From: Sphingomonas sp. PP-CE-3G-477
GTDB lineage: Bacteria; Pseudomonadota; Alphaproteobacteria; Sphingomonadales; Sphingomonadaceae
NCBI RefSeq assembly: GCF_003050745.1
Contig: NZ_QAOF01000001.1
Span: forward strand, 744,001 to 808,000
Direction of reading: 5' to 3'
Length of the DNA: 64,000 nt
Part shown: positions 25,514-34,268 of the stretch, in pieces
Layout: the number at the start of each line of letters is the position of its first letter
Position numbering within the stretch: the first letter of the stretch is position 1
Notes under the pieces: model-generated
What the model saw: the letters and a program-made list of their open reading frames with translations, nothing else
What the model was told of the DNA's origin: nothing
Databases searched by the model: none
Made by a program: the position numbers and the translations under genes

Positions 25514-28210
25514 TCAAAACTTGAACGCGGCGGCGAACCGGATCGACCTACCGACGATCGGCCGTGCCAAAATCGTGCCGCTGCCCTGCGATCCGAGCGT
25601 ACGCGGATTGCCCTCGGTCAGCCCGATCTCGTCGGTCAGATTGTCGCCGATCACCTGGAACTGGATCTGCCGGGTGACGTCGAGCGTGACGCCCGCATCA
25701 AGCTTGTAATAGCCCGGCAAGACCTGGGCGTTCTGGACGTCGGAGAACCGGTCGCCGACATAGCCGACCGTCGCATACACGCCCGCCTTCGCATCGCCGC
25801 CAAGCTCGAGATCATAGGCGGGGGTCACGCGCCACTGCCATTTCGGCTGGCGCTGGACCCGGTTGCCGGTCAGGTCGGTCCGGCCGCCATCGGTGAAGAA
25901 GTCGCGGTACTTGGCATCGAGATAGGTCGCCGAGCCGCTCAACGTGAACCCGCCGAACGGGCGCAGCTGGCCTTCGAACTCGACACCGGTCGCCTTGGCG
26001 CCGCCGACCGACGCGATCGGTGCACCGCTGGTGATGACCGTCGTCGCGAGCCCGTCGAAGGTGTTGTGGAACACCGTCGCGTAGAGGTTTGCGATCCCGG
26101 TCGATACCTTCACGCCGCCCTCATAGCTGTCGACCTGCGGCGCGACGTCGATGCCGTCGCGCAGATTGTCGAAGAACGGGAAGCTGTTGCCGCGGCTGTA
26201 GCGGACGAACGCGCCGACCTGACGGGTCAGGTCGTAATTGACGCCGCCGGTCCACGACCAGGCGTCGCCGCGATAGCGGATCGTCCGGAAGGTGCCGTTC
26301 AACTGCGCGTCGCCATTGTCGTACAGCGTCAGCGGATTGCCGTCCGCGCCCGCCGCCGGCACCGTACCCGCGAGGTTCTCGAGCGTGCCGTCGACCGAGT
26401 GGTGCTGCCAGCGGACGCCGCCATCGACGCGCAGCTTGTCGGTGATCTGCAGTTCGTCGACCGCGTACCCTGCGACGTCCTCACCGGTGTAGCGCGCGTT
26501 GACCTTGAACGTCGAACCGCTCGAAAAGCCGTCGCGCGTGACGATCCGGCCGTCCGCTAGCGTCAGGTTGAGCCGGCGCGCATTGGGTTCCGCGGTCAGC
26601 AGCATACTGTTGCCGAGGTTCCACCGATCACGCGACTTGTAGCGCGTGTAATAGACGCCGCCGGTCAGCGTGTTGCTGCCCGACTTCCACTCCAGCGCGA
26701 AATCGTTGACGAACGCCTGGATGTGCTTCTCGACGCTCCAGAGCCCGGCCTCGACGACAGCCTGGTTGGGTGAGGCCGCAGCACCGCCGGTCGCGAAGGT
26801 GAGCGACCCAATCGTTCCGCCCCGACCGGCGGCATAGGCGGCGGCGGTGATCGGCGGGGTACCGCCGGGGACGAGACCGATCGTATCGGCGTTGCCCTCC
26901 ATCCAGCTGCCGCGATCGCGCACCGTGATCCCGCTGCCGAGTTCATAGTCGAAGTTGCCGCCGAGATTATAGATCTTCGCGCTGCGCCCGTCGGCCAGAT
27001 CGACCCGGCTGCCGTCGTTGCGCACGCCGATCCGCGTGTCGCGCCCGACCAGCGTCCCGGTGCCGGCATCGAACCCGGCATATTCACGGATCTTGTCGCC
27101 GTCCTGCACCACCGGGATCGGCAGCAGCCACTGGCCGCGATCGTCGAGATAGCGACCGAACAGCAGGATCGAGCCCTTGTCGAAATCATGCCGGATGTTG
27201 CCGGTGATCTGGCCGCCGCGCTCCGCCTCGAACTGCGCGTCGCGAATGCCGCGCGAGGTCGAGTAATAGCCGCCGAGCATGTAGGTCGTGCTGTCGTCGA
27301 TCGGGCCGGAGACATAGCTGTCGACGCGGAACTCGCCGTAATCGGTGCCACTGAGCTTGAGCAACCCGGCCGGCGTCTGCTTGCCCTCGCGCTGGACTAG
27401 GTTGACGGTCAGGCCGGGCTGGCCGTTCGAGAACAGGGCGCCGGTGCCGCCACGTACCGCCTCGACCCGCTGGATCGTCTCGTCGATCCGGATCAGCTGC
27501 GTGTTCTCCAGGAACGACAGTGTCGGCGGCGGGAAGAACGGCACGCCCTGCGTCTGGAAAGTGACGTATTCCGCATCGCCACCCGACGGATAGCCACGCA
27601 CGAAGATGTTCGCGCCGGTCTTGCCGCCCGAGCTTTCGGTACTGACGCCCGGTACCGCGCGCAGCACTTCGGCGGTGCTGGCGGTGCCGAGCCGCTGCGC
27701 CATCGTGCTGTCGATCGTGGTGACCGCGAACGCCGCATCCTGCCGACGCGTGCCTGCGCCCGCGGTGCCGATCACGACGATATCTGGGGCAGGTTCCTCG
27801 GGAGCCTGTGCGGCAGGCTGGTCGGCGGGCGCCTGAGCCGGAGCGGCCTGTACCGCCGCCGGCGTCGTGCCTGCCGCCTGATCCTGCGCGTCGACGATAA
27901 GATACGCGCCGCTCGGCGTCAGGCGGTGACCGAGCCCCGAGCCCTTCAGGATCGTGGTCAGCGCATCGCCGACGTCCATCCGGCCGGTGACCGCACGCGC
28001 GGTCTTGCCACGGACGAGGTTGGGGGAGAACAGGATCTGCTTGCCGCTCTGGCGCGAGAAGGCGAGCAACGCGGTGCTCATGTCCTGCCGCGCGATCCGC
28101 ACGCCGACCGCAGCCTGTGCGGTCACGCCGATCGGGATACCGCCCGCGGTGAGTGCCAAAGCGGTCATCATCATGCCGCGCAACAGCACGGTCCTGCCTG
28201 TGGATGTCAT
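25514..28210 (-). CDS. TonB-dependent receptor with STN signalling domain
   Basis: 898 residues. ATG 28210 has AAGGAGGATTGC ahead; an upstream frame start at 28255 is ignored. Signal peptide about 1-33. The STN (secretin/TonB N-terminal) domain spans about 35-110 (QDMSTALLAFSRQSGKQILF, VGDALTTILKGSGLGHRL). A Pro/Ala linker precedes the plug (VLRAVPGVSTESSGGKTGANIFVRG, RVEAVRGGTGALFSNGQPG), then the 22-strand barrel ends in FAAAFKF with the terminal Phe needed for outer-membrane insertion. STN receptors signal through FecR to an ECF sigma factor, and both genes lie directly upstream. With trehalase downstream it is probably a trehalose or maltooligosaccharide importer. Confidence 0.92.
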   Translation of the reverse strand: MTSTGRTVLLRGMMMTALALTAGGIPIGVTAQAAVGVRIARQDMSTALLAFSRQSGKQILFSPNLVRGKTARAVTGRMDVGDALTTILKGSGLGHRLTPSGAYLIVDAQDQAAGTTPAAVQAAPAQAPADQPAAQAPEEPAPDIVVIGTAGAGTRRQDAAFAVTTIDSTMAQRLGTASTAEVLRAVPGVSTESSGGKTGANIFVRGYPSGGDAEYVTFQTQGVPFFPPPTLSFLENTQLIRIDETIQRVEAVRGGTGALFSNGQPGLTVNLVQREGKQTPAGLLKLSGTDYGEFRVDSYVSGPIDDSTTYMLGGYYSTSRGIRDAQFEAERGGQITGNIRHDFDKGSILLFGRYLDDRGQWLLPIPVVQDGDKIREYAGFDAGTGTLVGRDTRIGVRNDGSRVDLADGRSAKIYNLGGNFDYELGSGITVRDRGSWMEGNADTIGLVPGGTPPITAAAYAAGRGGTIGSLTFATGGAAASPNQAVVEAGLWSVEKHIQAFVNDFALEWKSGSNTLTGGVYYTRYKSRDRWNLGNSMLLTAEPNARRLNLTLADGRIVTRDGFSSGSTFKVNARYTGEDVAGYAVDELQITDKLRVDGGVRWQHHSVDGTLENLAGTVPAAGADGNPLTLYDNGDAQLNGTFRTIRYRGDAWSWTGGVNYDLTRQVGAFVRYSRGNSFPFFDNLRDGIDVAPQVDSYEGGVKVSTGIANLYATVFHNTFDGLATTVITSGAPIASVGGAKATGVEFEGQLRPFGGFTLSGSATYLDAKYRDFFTDGGRTDLTGNRVQRQPKWQWRVTPAYDLELGGDAKAGVYATVGYVGDRFSDVQNAQVLPGYYKLDAGVTLDVTRQIQFQVIGDNLTDEIGLTEGNPRTLGSQGSGTILARPIVGRSIRFAAAFKF

Positions 28211-28309
28211 GCAATCCTCCTTGTTCGTGCGATCCCTCTTCCGGGGTCGATCCAAAGGTAAAGACGCGGGCGTTCGAAAAACCCGAACCGCGTTTTTGCG
28301 ATCGGTCGA

Positions 28310-29296
28310 TTATTTCTTCGAGGCGATCGTGATGCCGCCATTCGCGTACCGGTCGACCGTCACCGGGAAGCCCATTTCGAGCGCATCGAGGAACGGCTGC
28401 ACCTCGCCCGTCCGGAACGCACCGCTGATCCGCAACCGGCCCGCCTCTGCGTCGGTGATCGCGATCTGCGGGGCACCGTAGCGGTTCATCTCCGCGACCG
28501 CCTGGCGCAACGTCTCGTCCTCGAACACGAGCCGGCCTTCGCTCCAGCTCGACAGCGCGAGCGCACGACCGGGTATGTGTTGCACCGATACGCCACCGAC
28601 CGACGCGGTGAGGACGTCGTCCGGTACCATCGCAACAGGTTTGCCGTGCACGCCCTTGGTAGCGACGCTCACCAGCCCCTCGACCAGCGCGACCTGTACC
28701 GCATGCGGATCGAACCGCACGTCGAACGCGGTGCCGTGCGCGGTGACCGATTGCGCACCGGCGGTCACGACGAACGGGCGCCTCTGGTGCTTCGCGACCT
28801 CGAACAGCGCCTGTCCGCGTTCCAGCACCAGCCGCCGCTCGGTGGCGGTGTACGCCATCCGGACCCGGCTATCGGTATCGAGCGTCAGGCGTGATCCATC
28901 GGTCAGCGTGACCATGAGGCGCTGGCCGGTTGCCGTCCGGTACACCGGTGCCTCGGCGATACGCACCGCGGGCGCATCGTCGGCGAAGCGCCAGAGCGTC
29001 AACGGCGCGACCACTGCGGCGCAGGCGGCCGCGGCCAGCATCCACGGCGCGACCCGTCGCGGCGCGCGACCCAGCGCCGCTCTCGCCACCGCGGCGTGCC
29101 GCAGCGCCAGCATGTCGGGATGGTCCGCAAGGCTCGCGCTGGTCGCCCGCGCGTCGGATACCGCCGCCCAGGCTGCTGCGTGGCCGGGCCGCGCATGCCA
29201 GTCGTCGAACCGCGCACGCGTCGTGCCGCCGCCGTCACGGTCGCGGTCGAGCCGCTCGGCCCATTCCGCCGCTTCGATCATCGCGGGATCGGTCAC
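28310..29296 (-). CDS. FecR-family anti-sigma regulator
   Basis: 328 residues. N-terminal cytoplasmic region (about 1-80) with the W-x-x-R-D patterns of FecR (AEWAERLDRD, FDDWHARPGHAAAWAAV). One membrane helix at about 85-103 (WMLAAAACAAVVAPLTLW). Periplasmic FecR domain with TATGQRLMVTLTDGSRLTLDTDS, ERGQALFEVAKHQRRPFVV and TAHGTAFDVR, then an STN-like C-terminal part (DETLRQAVAEMNRYGAPQIAI). It relays receptor occupancy to the sigma factor. Overlaps the sigma gene stop by 4 bp (ATGA). Confidence 0.95.
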   Translation of the reverse strand: MTDPAMIEAAEWAERLDRDRDGGGTTRARFDDWHARPGHAAAWAAVSDARATSASLADHPDMLALRHAAVARAALGRAPRRVAPWMLAAAACAAVVAPLTLWRFADDAPAVRIAEAPVYRTATGQRLMVTLTDGSRLTLDTDSRVRMAYTATERRLVLERGQALFEVAKHQRRPFVVTAGAQSVTAHGTAFDVRFDPHAVQVALVEGLVSVATKGVHGKPVAMVPDDVLTASVGGVSVQHIPGRALALSSWSEGRLVFEDETLRQAVAEMNRYGAPQIAITDAEAGRLRISGAFRTGEVQPFLDALEMGFPVTVDRYANGGITIASKK

Positions 29297-29841
29297 GGTC
29301 GCCAGTCCTTCAGCCGTTCCGCGACATGCACCAACGCGCGCGCCTGATGCTTTTCCGCGGCGCGCGTCGAGATCGCCATGGCATGCGCGACATCGGCCAT
29401 CTTCAATCCCTCCAGCATCCTGAGCACGAACACGTCGCGCGTCCGTTCGGGCAGTTCGGCAAGCGCACGACGCAGCGCGTCGGCGATATGCCTACTTTCC
29501 AAGACGCGGTCCGGCGCGAAATCCGAACTTTCGATGGCAAGATCGTCGATCGGATCGGACAACCCGGCGCCGCGCCCCTGGTTTCGGCGCGCTTGATCCT
29601 TGAGGACGTTGGCGGCGGTTACGAAGATGAAGCTGTCGTGCTGGCGAATGTCGTTCGGGTCCGCGAGCCGGCTGAGCCGCAGGAACACCTCCTGAACCAG
29701 GTCGGGAACGTCGTGCGACGCCGACACGCGCCGATTGAAATACCGGCTCAGCGGTCGGCTATACGTCTCGACCAGCGTCCGGAGGATCGTCGCCCTCTCG
29801 CCCGGATCGGACGACCTCTTACCCGCCACGCCCATAGCCAC
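29293..29841 (-). CDS. FecI-type ECF sigma factor
   Basis: 182 residues. Sigma region 2: LVETYSRPLSRYFNRRV and DVPDLVQEVFLRLSRL. Region 4: LRRALAELPERTRDVFVLRMLEGLKMADVAHAMAISTRAAEKHQARAL with a helix-turn-helix. Starts at 29841 (MAMGVAG) or 29835 (MGVAG) are both possible. First gene of sigma-fecR-TonB receptor-trehalase. It is expected to activate the receptor operon when the receptor is loaded; no autoregulated promoter could be identified by eye. Confidence 0.93.
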   Translation of the reverse strand: MAMGVAGKRSSDPGERATILRTLVETYSRPLSRYFNRRVSASHDVPDLVQEVFLRLSRLADPNDIRQHDSFIFVTAANVLKDQARRNQGRGAGLSDPIDDLAIESSDFAPDRVLESRHIADALRRALAELPERTRDVFVLRMLEGLKMADVAHAMAISTRAAEKHQARALVHVAERLKDWRP

Positions 29842-30003
29842 GGTCTAAAGGGTCCGCATCGGCCGTCAACGGCTATGCGCACGCGCCTCGACACCGCACT
29901 TTGCACTGCCTGCGATCGGCACCGTCGGCCTACTCGGCGCTAGCAGCCGAGGTGGTTCGCGCTATGATGCACGCCTATTCTCCAACGCAATTGATCGAAA
30001 CGA

Positions 30004-30669
30004 ATGAGACACTTTCCTTCCCGCTTCCGTCGGCTCGACGGGGCTCTTGCCGATCTTCCTCTCGACGAGCCGATGCTGCTCACCGAACTGGACGGCTTCC
30101 TCACCGGCATCGTCGTAGGCCCGGACCGAATCCCGCCGAGCGAATGGCTGCAGGGCATATGGGGTATCGATGATGGCGAGACCGCGCCCTTCGAGGATCC
30201 CGCCGACGTCCAGTGGTTCGTCGATGCGGTGACGGCGCGCTGCACCGAGATCGTCCGCGATCTGGGCCGTGGCAAGCCTCAGCCGATTTTCGACGTCGAC
30301 GAACGCAATGGCGAGGTGCTCTGGGAGCTGTGGGTCGACGGTTTCTCCGAGGCGATGGCGTTGCGTCCCGACAGTTGGGCGATGCTTGCCGCCGGGGCAG
30401 ACCACGACGCCGCCGACGCGCTGGCACGCCTGTCGTCCCTGATCGCGATCGCGCATGACGAAAGCCCTCTCGACAGTATCGAGATCAACGTCGTCAACGA
30501 CCGGGCGCTGGCTGATCTGAACGACAGCATCGTGCGTCTGTACGCGGCGCGCATCCGCGCCGGCGAGCTCGGCTCGATGACACCGCTCCCGCCGACGGCC
30601 ACGAAGATCGGCCGGAACGATCCATGCCGGTGCGGATCCGGGGTCAAGTCCAAGCGCTGTTGCGGATGA
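30004..30669 (+). CDS. UPF0149 (YecA-like) protein with SEC-C zinc motif
   Basis: 221 residues. The UPF0149 body starts MRHFPSRFRRLDGAL and contains LTELDGFLTGIVVGPDRIPPSEWLQGIWG. The last 20 residues form a SEC-C metal-binding motif, IGRNDPCRCGSGVKSKRCCG, with the C-x-C...CC pattern found at the end of SecA and in many accessory proteins. Function is unknown; a role with ribosomes or the Sec pathway has been suggested for relatives. It appears monocistronic and reads towards the tRNA-Arg gene on the other strand. Confidence 0.85.
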   Translation: MRHFPSRFRRLDGALADLPLDEPMLLTELDGFLTGIVVGPDRIPPSEWLQGIWGIDDGETAPFEDPADVQWFVDAVTARCTEIVRDLGRGKPQPIFDVDERNGEVLWELWVDGFSEAMALRPDSWAMLAAGADHDAADALARLSSLIAIAHDESPLDSIEINVVNDRALADLNDSIVRLYAARIRAGELGSMTPLPPTATKIGRNDPCRCGSGVKSKRCCG

Positions 30670-31028
30670 TTTTCGGGTTAGATCGACGCTGTCCTTAAAG
30701 CCGCTAGTCGGAATTCCGTAGCTCGGGATTTCGAGCTCGCCCCCTCAGGCGATCGGATTTTAGGCGTGGTGGTGCCCCCGGCGAGATTTGAACACGCGGC
30801 CTACGGTTTAGGAAACCGTCGCTCTATCCGGCTGAGCTACGGGGGCACTGGCGGGCGCAATACGCCGGTCGGGTGGGACGATCAAGCTCAGGGCTTACGT
30901 CCGGTCGTGCACGATGGAGTTCGGGCGACAACAATATTTCGATAGTTCGAACCCTCGATGGGGTCCGATCAAGGGCGACGGGTATCGCTTACGATGCCCC
31001 GTCGCCGCTTGCCGTGCAGTGCGGGCGG
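30670..31028. other. 359-bp gap holding only tRNA-Arg
   Basis: Besides the tRNA at 30770-30846, I see no gene. The stretch 30847-31028, upstream of the tRNA on the minus strand, should hold the tRNA promoter and the 3' end of the SWIB gene; no clear -35/-10 boxes or terminator were recognised. Confidence 0.4.
30770..30846 (-). tRNA. tRNA-Arg (anticodon CCT)
   Basis: A 77-nt cloverleaf with encoded CCA. Acceptor GCCCCCG / CGGGGGC, discriminator A, D-stem GCTC/GAGC, anticodon stem ACGGT/ACCGT with loop TTCCTAA (anticodon CCT), T-loop TTCAAAT. The T-stem is GCGTG / CTCGC, which leaves a T-T mismatch at the fourth pair; all other stems are fully paired. Confidence 0.95.
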
Positions 31029-31289
31029 TTAGGCCTTGACGTGCTGCGAGATGTACTTGTTCATCTCGAACATCGTGCACTTGTCACGCCCGAAGACCTT
31101 CTTCAGCTTCTCGTCCGCGAGGATCTCGCGCTTGTTCTCAGGGTTCTGCAGGTTGTGGGCCTTGATGTAGACCCAGACCTTGCTGATCACTTCGCTGCGC
31201 GGGAGCTTGTCGTTGCCGACGATCTCGCCGAGCTCGGGAGAGGGCTGGACGGGGGCGTGGATGCCGCCGGTCTTGGGAGCTGTAGCCAT
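31029..31289 (-). CDS. SWIB/MDM2-domain protein
   Basis: 86 residues. After a short N-terminal tail, the SWIB fold fills the protein: LGEIVGNDKLPRSEVISKVW, VYIKAHNLQNPENKREI, and LKKVFGRDKCTMFEMNKYISQHV. This domain is best known from eukaryotic chromatin remodelling complexes and from chlamydial DNA topoisomerase fusions; small free-standing versions are widespread in proteobacteria without a known role. ATG 31289 has AGGAAGGA ahead; the frame is open to 31340. Next gene in the same direction upstream is the DUF2945 protein, 47 bp away. Confidence 0.92.
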   Translation of the reverse strand: MATAPKTGGIHAPVQPSPELGEIVGNDKLPRSEVISKVWVYIKAHNLQNPENKREILADEKLKKVFGRDKCTMFEMNKYISQHVKA

Positions 31290-31336
31290 AAGCATTCCTT
31301 CCTGTTGCGCGCGTGCGTTAGGCACTGCGCGCGTGG

Positions 31337-31540
31337 TCACGCCTTGGTGAGCGCGTCCGCCTTGTGCGCTGCCTTGCCGCCCTTGTCACTCCTTACGATG
31401 AACTGGGGCTCCTCCTTGGACGCCTTGACGGTGTGGCCCTTGATCTTCGTGTCGCTGGTCTGCTTCTTCTCGACCGTGCCGTGCGCCTCGCCGCCGTGCG
31501 ATTTCCAGGTGACCTCGTCGCCCTTCTTCAGATCCTTCAC
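31337..31540 (-). CDS. DUF2945/HVA1-family TUDOR-like small protein
   Basis: 67 residues, GTG start at 31540 ([19 protein letters not shown]) with AAGGAG eight bases upstream. The pattern [20 protein letters not shown] and the central [20 protein letters not shown] match the HVA1/DUF2945 family. Members are small basic proteins with a TUDOR-like barrel and no settled function in bacteria. An ATG within the binding site is out of frame. Probably cotranscribed with the SWIB gene, and divergent from frmA. Confidence 0.85.
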   Translation of the reverse strand: MKDLKKGDEVTWKSHGGEAHGTVEKKQTSDTKIKGHTVKASKEEPQFIVRSDKGGKAAHKADALTKA

Positions 31541-31550
31541 GCTGCCATCT

Positions 31551-31565
31551 CCTTGAAATTCAAGG
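31551..31565. promoter_or_regulatory. 15-bp perfect palindrome between DUF2945 and frmA genes
   Basis: CCTTGAA-A-TTCAAGG, a perfect palindrome about a central A. One half overlaps the ribosome binding site of the DUF2945 gene, and it lies 95 bp before frmA. A dimeric repressor site or an mRNA hairpin hiding the binding site would both fit; neither is shown. Confidence 0.45.
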
Positions 31566-31659
31566 ATCAAGCGTGCGGGGCGCACTTTGGTTGCATCGCC
31601 TGCGCCTTGCGGATGCGAAGCCGCAAAGGCATCAGGGCGGCAATCAAGGAGACCGACCG

Positions 31660-32766
31660 ATGAAGACCCGCGCCGCCGTAGCCTTCGAGGCAAAAAAACC
31701 GCTTGAGATCGTCGAACTCGACCTCGAAGGGCCGAAATTCGGCGAAGTCCTCGTCGAAATCATGGCGACGGGCATCTGTCATACCGATGCCTACACGCTC
31801 GACGGGCTTGATTCGGAAGGGTTGTTTCCGAGCGTGCTCGGCCATGAAGGCGCCGGCATCGTCCGCGAAGTCGGCGCGGGCGTGACCAGCGTCGCGGTCG
31901 GCGATCACGTGATCCCGCTTTACACCCCCGAGTGCCGCCAGTGTAAGTCGTGCCTCAGCGGCAAGACCAACCTGTGCACCGCGATCCGCGCGACGCAGGG
32001 GAAGGGGCTGATGCCCGACGGCACGACGCGGTTCGGCTATAAGGGCCAGCCGATTTTTCATTACATGGGCTGCTCGACCTTCTCGAACTTCACGGTGCTG
32101 CCGGAGATCGCGGTCGCCAAGATTCGTACCGACGCGCCGTTCGATACGTCGTGCTATGTCGGCTGCGGCGTGACGACCGGCGTCGGCGCGGTGGTGCACA
32201 CGGCGAAGGTCCAGCCGGGTGATACGGTCGTGGTGTTCGGGCTTGGCGGGATTGGGCTCAACGTGATCCAGGGCGCGCGGCTTGCCGGGGCCGGCATGAT
32301 CGTCGGCGTCGACATCAATCCCGACCGCGAGGAATGGGGGCGCCGCTTCGGCATGACGCACTTCGCCAACCCCAAGGATGTCGGCGACATCGTCCAGCAC
32401 ATCGTCGCGATTACCGATGGCGGTGCGGATTACACGTTCGACGCGACCGGTAATACGACGGTGATGCGGCAGGCGCTGGAAGCGTGCCATCGCGGCTGGG
32501 GCACCTCGATCGTGATCGGCGTAGCAGAGGCGGGCAAGGAGATCTCAACGCGGCCGTTCCAGCTCGTCACCGGGCGCAACTGGCGCGGGACGGCGTTCGG
32601 CGGCGCGCGTGGGCGGACCGATACCCCGAAGATCGTCGACTGGTACATGAACGGCATGATCGAGATCGACCCGATGATCACGCACCGCCTGACGCTCGAC
32701 GAGATCAACAAGGGCTTCGACCTGATGCACGCCGGCGAGAGCATCCGCTCCGTCGTGATCTACTGA
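31660..32766 (+). CDS. frmA: S-(hydroxymethyl)glutathione dehydrogenase, class III alcohol dehydrogenase
   Basis: 368 residues. Oxidises the formaldehyde-glutathione adduct to S-formylglutathione with NAD. Catalytic zinc ligands are in [14 protein letters not shown] and [12 protein letters not shown]; the structural zinc has four Cys in [18 protein letters not shown]; the coenzyme fold shows [24 protein letters not shown] 31660 follows CAAGGAG. It heads frmA-VOC-frmB, spacing 10 bp and -1 bp. No FrmR-like repressor is encoded next to it. Confidence 0.97.
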   Translation: MKTRAAVAFEAKKPLEIVELDLEGPKFGEVLVEIMATGICHTDAYTLDGLDSEGLFPSVLGHEGAGIVREVGAGVTSVAVGDHVIPLYTPECRQCKSCLSGKTNLCTAIRATQGKGLMPDGTTRFGYKGQPIFHYMGCSTFSNFTVLPEIAVAKIRTDAPFDTSCYVGCGVTTGVGAVVHTAKVQPGDTVVVFGLGGIGLNVIQGARLAGAGMIVGVDINPDREEWGRRFGMTHFANPKDVGDIVQHIVAITDGGADYTFDATGNTTVMRQALEACHRGWGTSIVIGVAEAGKEISTRPFQLVTGRNWRGTAFGGARGRTDTPKIVDWYMNGMIEIDPMITHRLTLDEINKGFDLMHAGESIRSVVIY

Positions 32767-32776
32767 GGACGCGCGG

Positions 32777-33160
32777 ATGTTCAGCCATATCATGCTCGGC
32801 GCCGACGATATCGCGGCATCGAAGGCGTTCTACGACGCGGCGTTGGGCGCGCTCGGCGTACCCGGGGGCGTCGTCGATGAATGGGGACGGGTGGTCTATG
32901 CGCACGCCGGCGGCCGCTTCCTGCTGACGAAGCCGATCGACGGGCAGCCGGCGAGCCACGGCAACGGCAGCACGATGGGCTTCGTGGCCGCGTCGCCCGA
33001 GGCTGCCGATGCGTGGCACGCCGCGGGCCTCGCAAACGGCGGCACCGCCTGCGAGGATCCGCCCGGTATCCGCCAGGGTACCGCCGGTCGCACGCTGTAT
33101 CTCGCCTATCTGCGTGATCCGGCGGGCAACAAGCTTTGCGCCGCACACCGGGTCGCGTAA
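32777..33160 (+). CDS. VOC-family (glyoxalase/bleomycin-resistance-like) protein
   Basis: 127 residues, one VOC fold: MFSHIMLGADDIAASKAFYDAALGALG at the start, and DPAGNKLCAAHR at the end. The His near the start and a late Glu/His are potential metal ligands. Sitting between frmA and frmB in a tight operon, it may assist formaldehyde or glutathione-adduct handling, but the family is broad and the substrate is unknown. Stop and next start share one base (TAATG). Confidence 0.85.
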   Translation: MFSHIMLGADDIAASKAFYDAALGALGVPGGVVDEWGRVVYAHAGGRFLLTKPIDGQPASHGNGSTMGFVAASPEAADAWHAAGLANGGTACEDPPGIRQGTAGRTLYLAYLRDPAGNKLCAAHRVA

Positions 33161-33996
33161 TGGAGACCGTCTCCACCAGCAAGGCCTATGGCGGTACGCA
33201 GGGCGTCTACCGCCACGCCTCCACCGCGACGGGTGCCGACATGACCTTCGCGGTCTATGTCCCGCCGCATGACGAAGGCGCAACGTTGCCTGTGCTGTGG
33301 TTCCTGTCGGGGCTCACCTGCACGCACGCCAACGTCATGGACAAGGGCGAGTATCGGCGCGCATGTGCCGAACTGGGCGTGATCCTGGTCGCGCCGGATA
33401 CGTCGCCACGCGGCGACGACGTGCCGGATGACGACGCGTATGATTTCGGTAAGGGTGCAGGCTTCTACGTCGATGCGACGGAGGAACCCTGGGCGAAGAA
33501 TTTCCGGATGCGGTCCTATGTCGAGGATGAACTGCCGGCGCTGATCGCGACTGCGTTTCCGATGGCGGATATGGCGCGGCAGGGGATCTTCGGCCACTCG
33601 ATGGGCGGCCATGGTGCGCTGACGATCGCGCTCCGCAACCCGGATCGTTTTCGCAGCGTGTCGGCGTTCGCACCGATCGTGGCGCCGCTGCAGTGCCCAT
33701 GGGGCGAGAAGGCGCTCGGCGGATATCTCGGCGCGGACCGGGCGGCGTGGCGCGCGTATGACGCATGTGCGTTGATCGACGATGGCGCGCGCGTGCGGGA
33801 GATACTGGTCGATCAGGGGGCCGCGGATGGCTTTCTCGAGGAACAGCTCAAGCCCGAGTTGCTGACCAAGGCGTGCGAAGCAGCGGGTATCGATCTGACG
33901 CTGAGGATGCAGCCGGGATACGACCACAGCTACAACTTCATCTCGACCTTCATGCCGGATCATGTCGCGTGGCATGCCGAGCGGCTGAGGCTTTAA
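33160..33996 (+). CDS. frmB: S-formylglutathione hydrolase
   Basis: 278 residues. Releases formate and glutathione from S-formylglutathione, the second step after frmA. Esterase D family marks: LPVLWFLSGLTCTHANVMDKGEYRRACAELG, TSPRGDDVPDDDAYDFGKGAGFYVDAT, the nucleophile in FGHSMGGHGALT, Asp in LVDQGAADGF and His in GYDHSYNFISTF. ATG 33160 overlaps the VOC stop; the frame opens at 33136. Last gene of the operon. Confidence 0.96.
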   Translation: METVSTSKAYGGTQGVYRHASTATGADMTFAVYVPPHDEGATLPVLWFLSGLTCTHANVMDKGEYRRACAELGVILVAPDTSPRGDDVPDDDAYDFGKGAGFYVDATEEPWAKNFRMRSYVEDELPALIATAFPMADMARQGIFGHSMGGHGALTIALRNPDRFRSVSAFAPIVAPLQCPWGEKALGGYLGADRAAWRAYDACALIDDGARVREILVDQGAADGFLEEQLKPELLTKACEAAGIDLTLRMQPGYDHSYNFISTFMPDHVAWHAERLRL

Positions 33997-34031
33997 CCAA
34001 AGCTTCGAGCCCGGGTGCCGCTTAACCTCCC

Positions 34032-34113
34032 CGTCATCCTGACGAAAGTCAGGACCCAGAGCCAAGTAGTGCAGCGTTCGTGATCCTGGGTCCTGACGTT
34101 CGTCAGGATGACG
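34032..34113. repeat. 82-bp palindromic intergenic repeat
   Basis: Arms CGTCATCCTGACG-AAAG-TCAGGACCCAG and the reverse complement, with a short centre. Each arm itself folds (CCTGACG ... CGTCAGG). It lies between frmB and a downstream TonB receptor gene that converges on it, so it may end transcription from both sides. Confidence 0.75.
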
Positions 34114-34124
34114 GAGACGGCATG

Positions 34125-34255
34125 CGACCCTCCCCCGCAAGGGTGAGGTGGCGCCGAAGGCGTCGGAGGGGGGGAGGACACGCAACGGCGGTTATCGTTC
34201 ACCGCCCCCTCCGTCTGGCAAGCGCCAGCCACCTCCCCCTGGCGGGGGAGGATCG
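34125..34255. repeat. 131-bp dispersed palindrome, family B, copy 2
   Basis: Same length and arm sequence as the copy at 11142-11272 (CCTCCCCC ... GGGGGAGGATCG). Here it fills the gap between the 82-bp palindrome and the stop of the TonB receptor gene, and carries no start codon use. Confidence 0.85.
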
Positions 34256-34268
34256 CTCCAGTCGTCCC

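Noticed and set aside
24119..26560. 813-codon plus-strand open frame across trehalase and the TonB receptor
   Set aside because: Antisense shadow of two well-supported genes; no recognisable fold or binding site.
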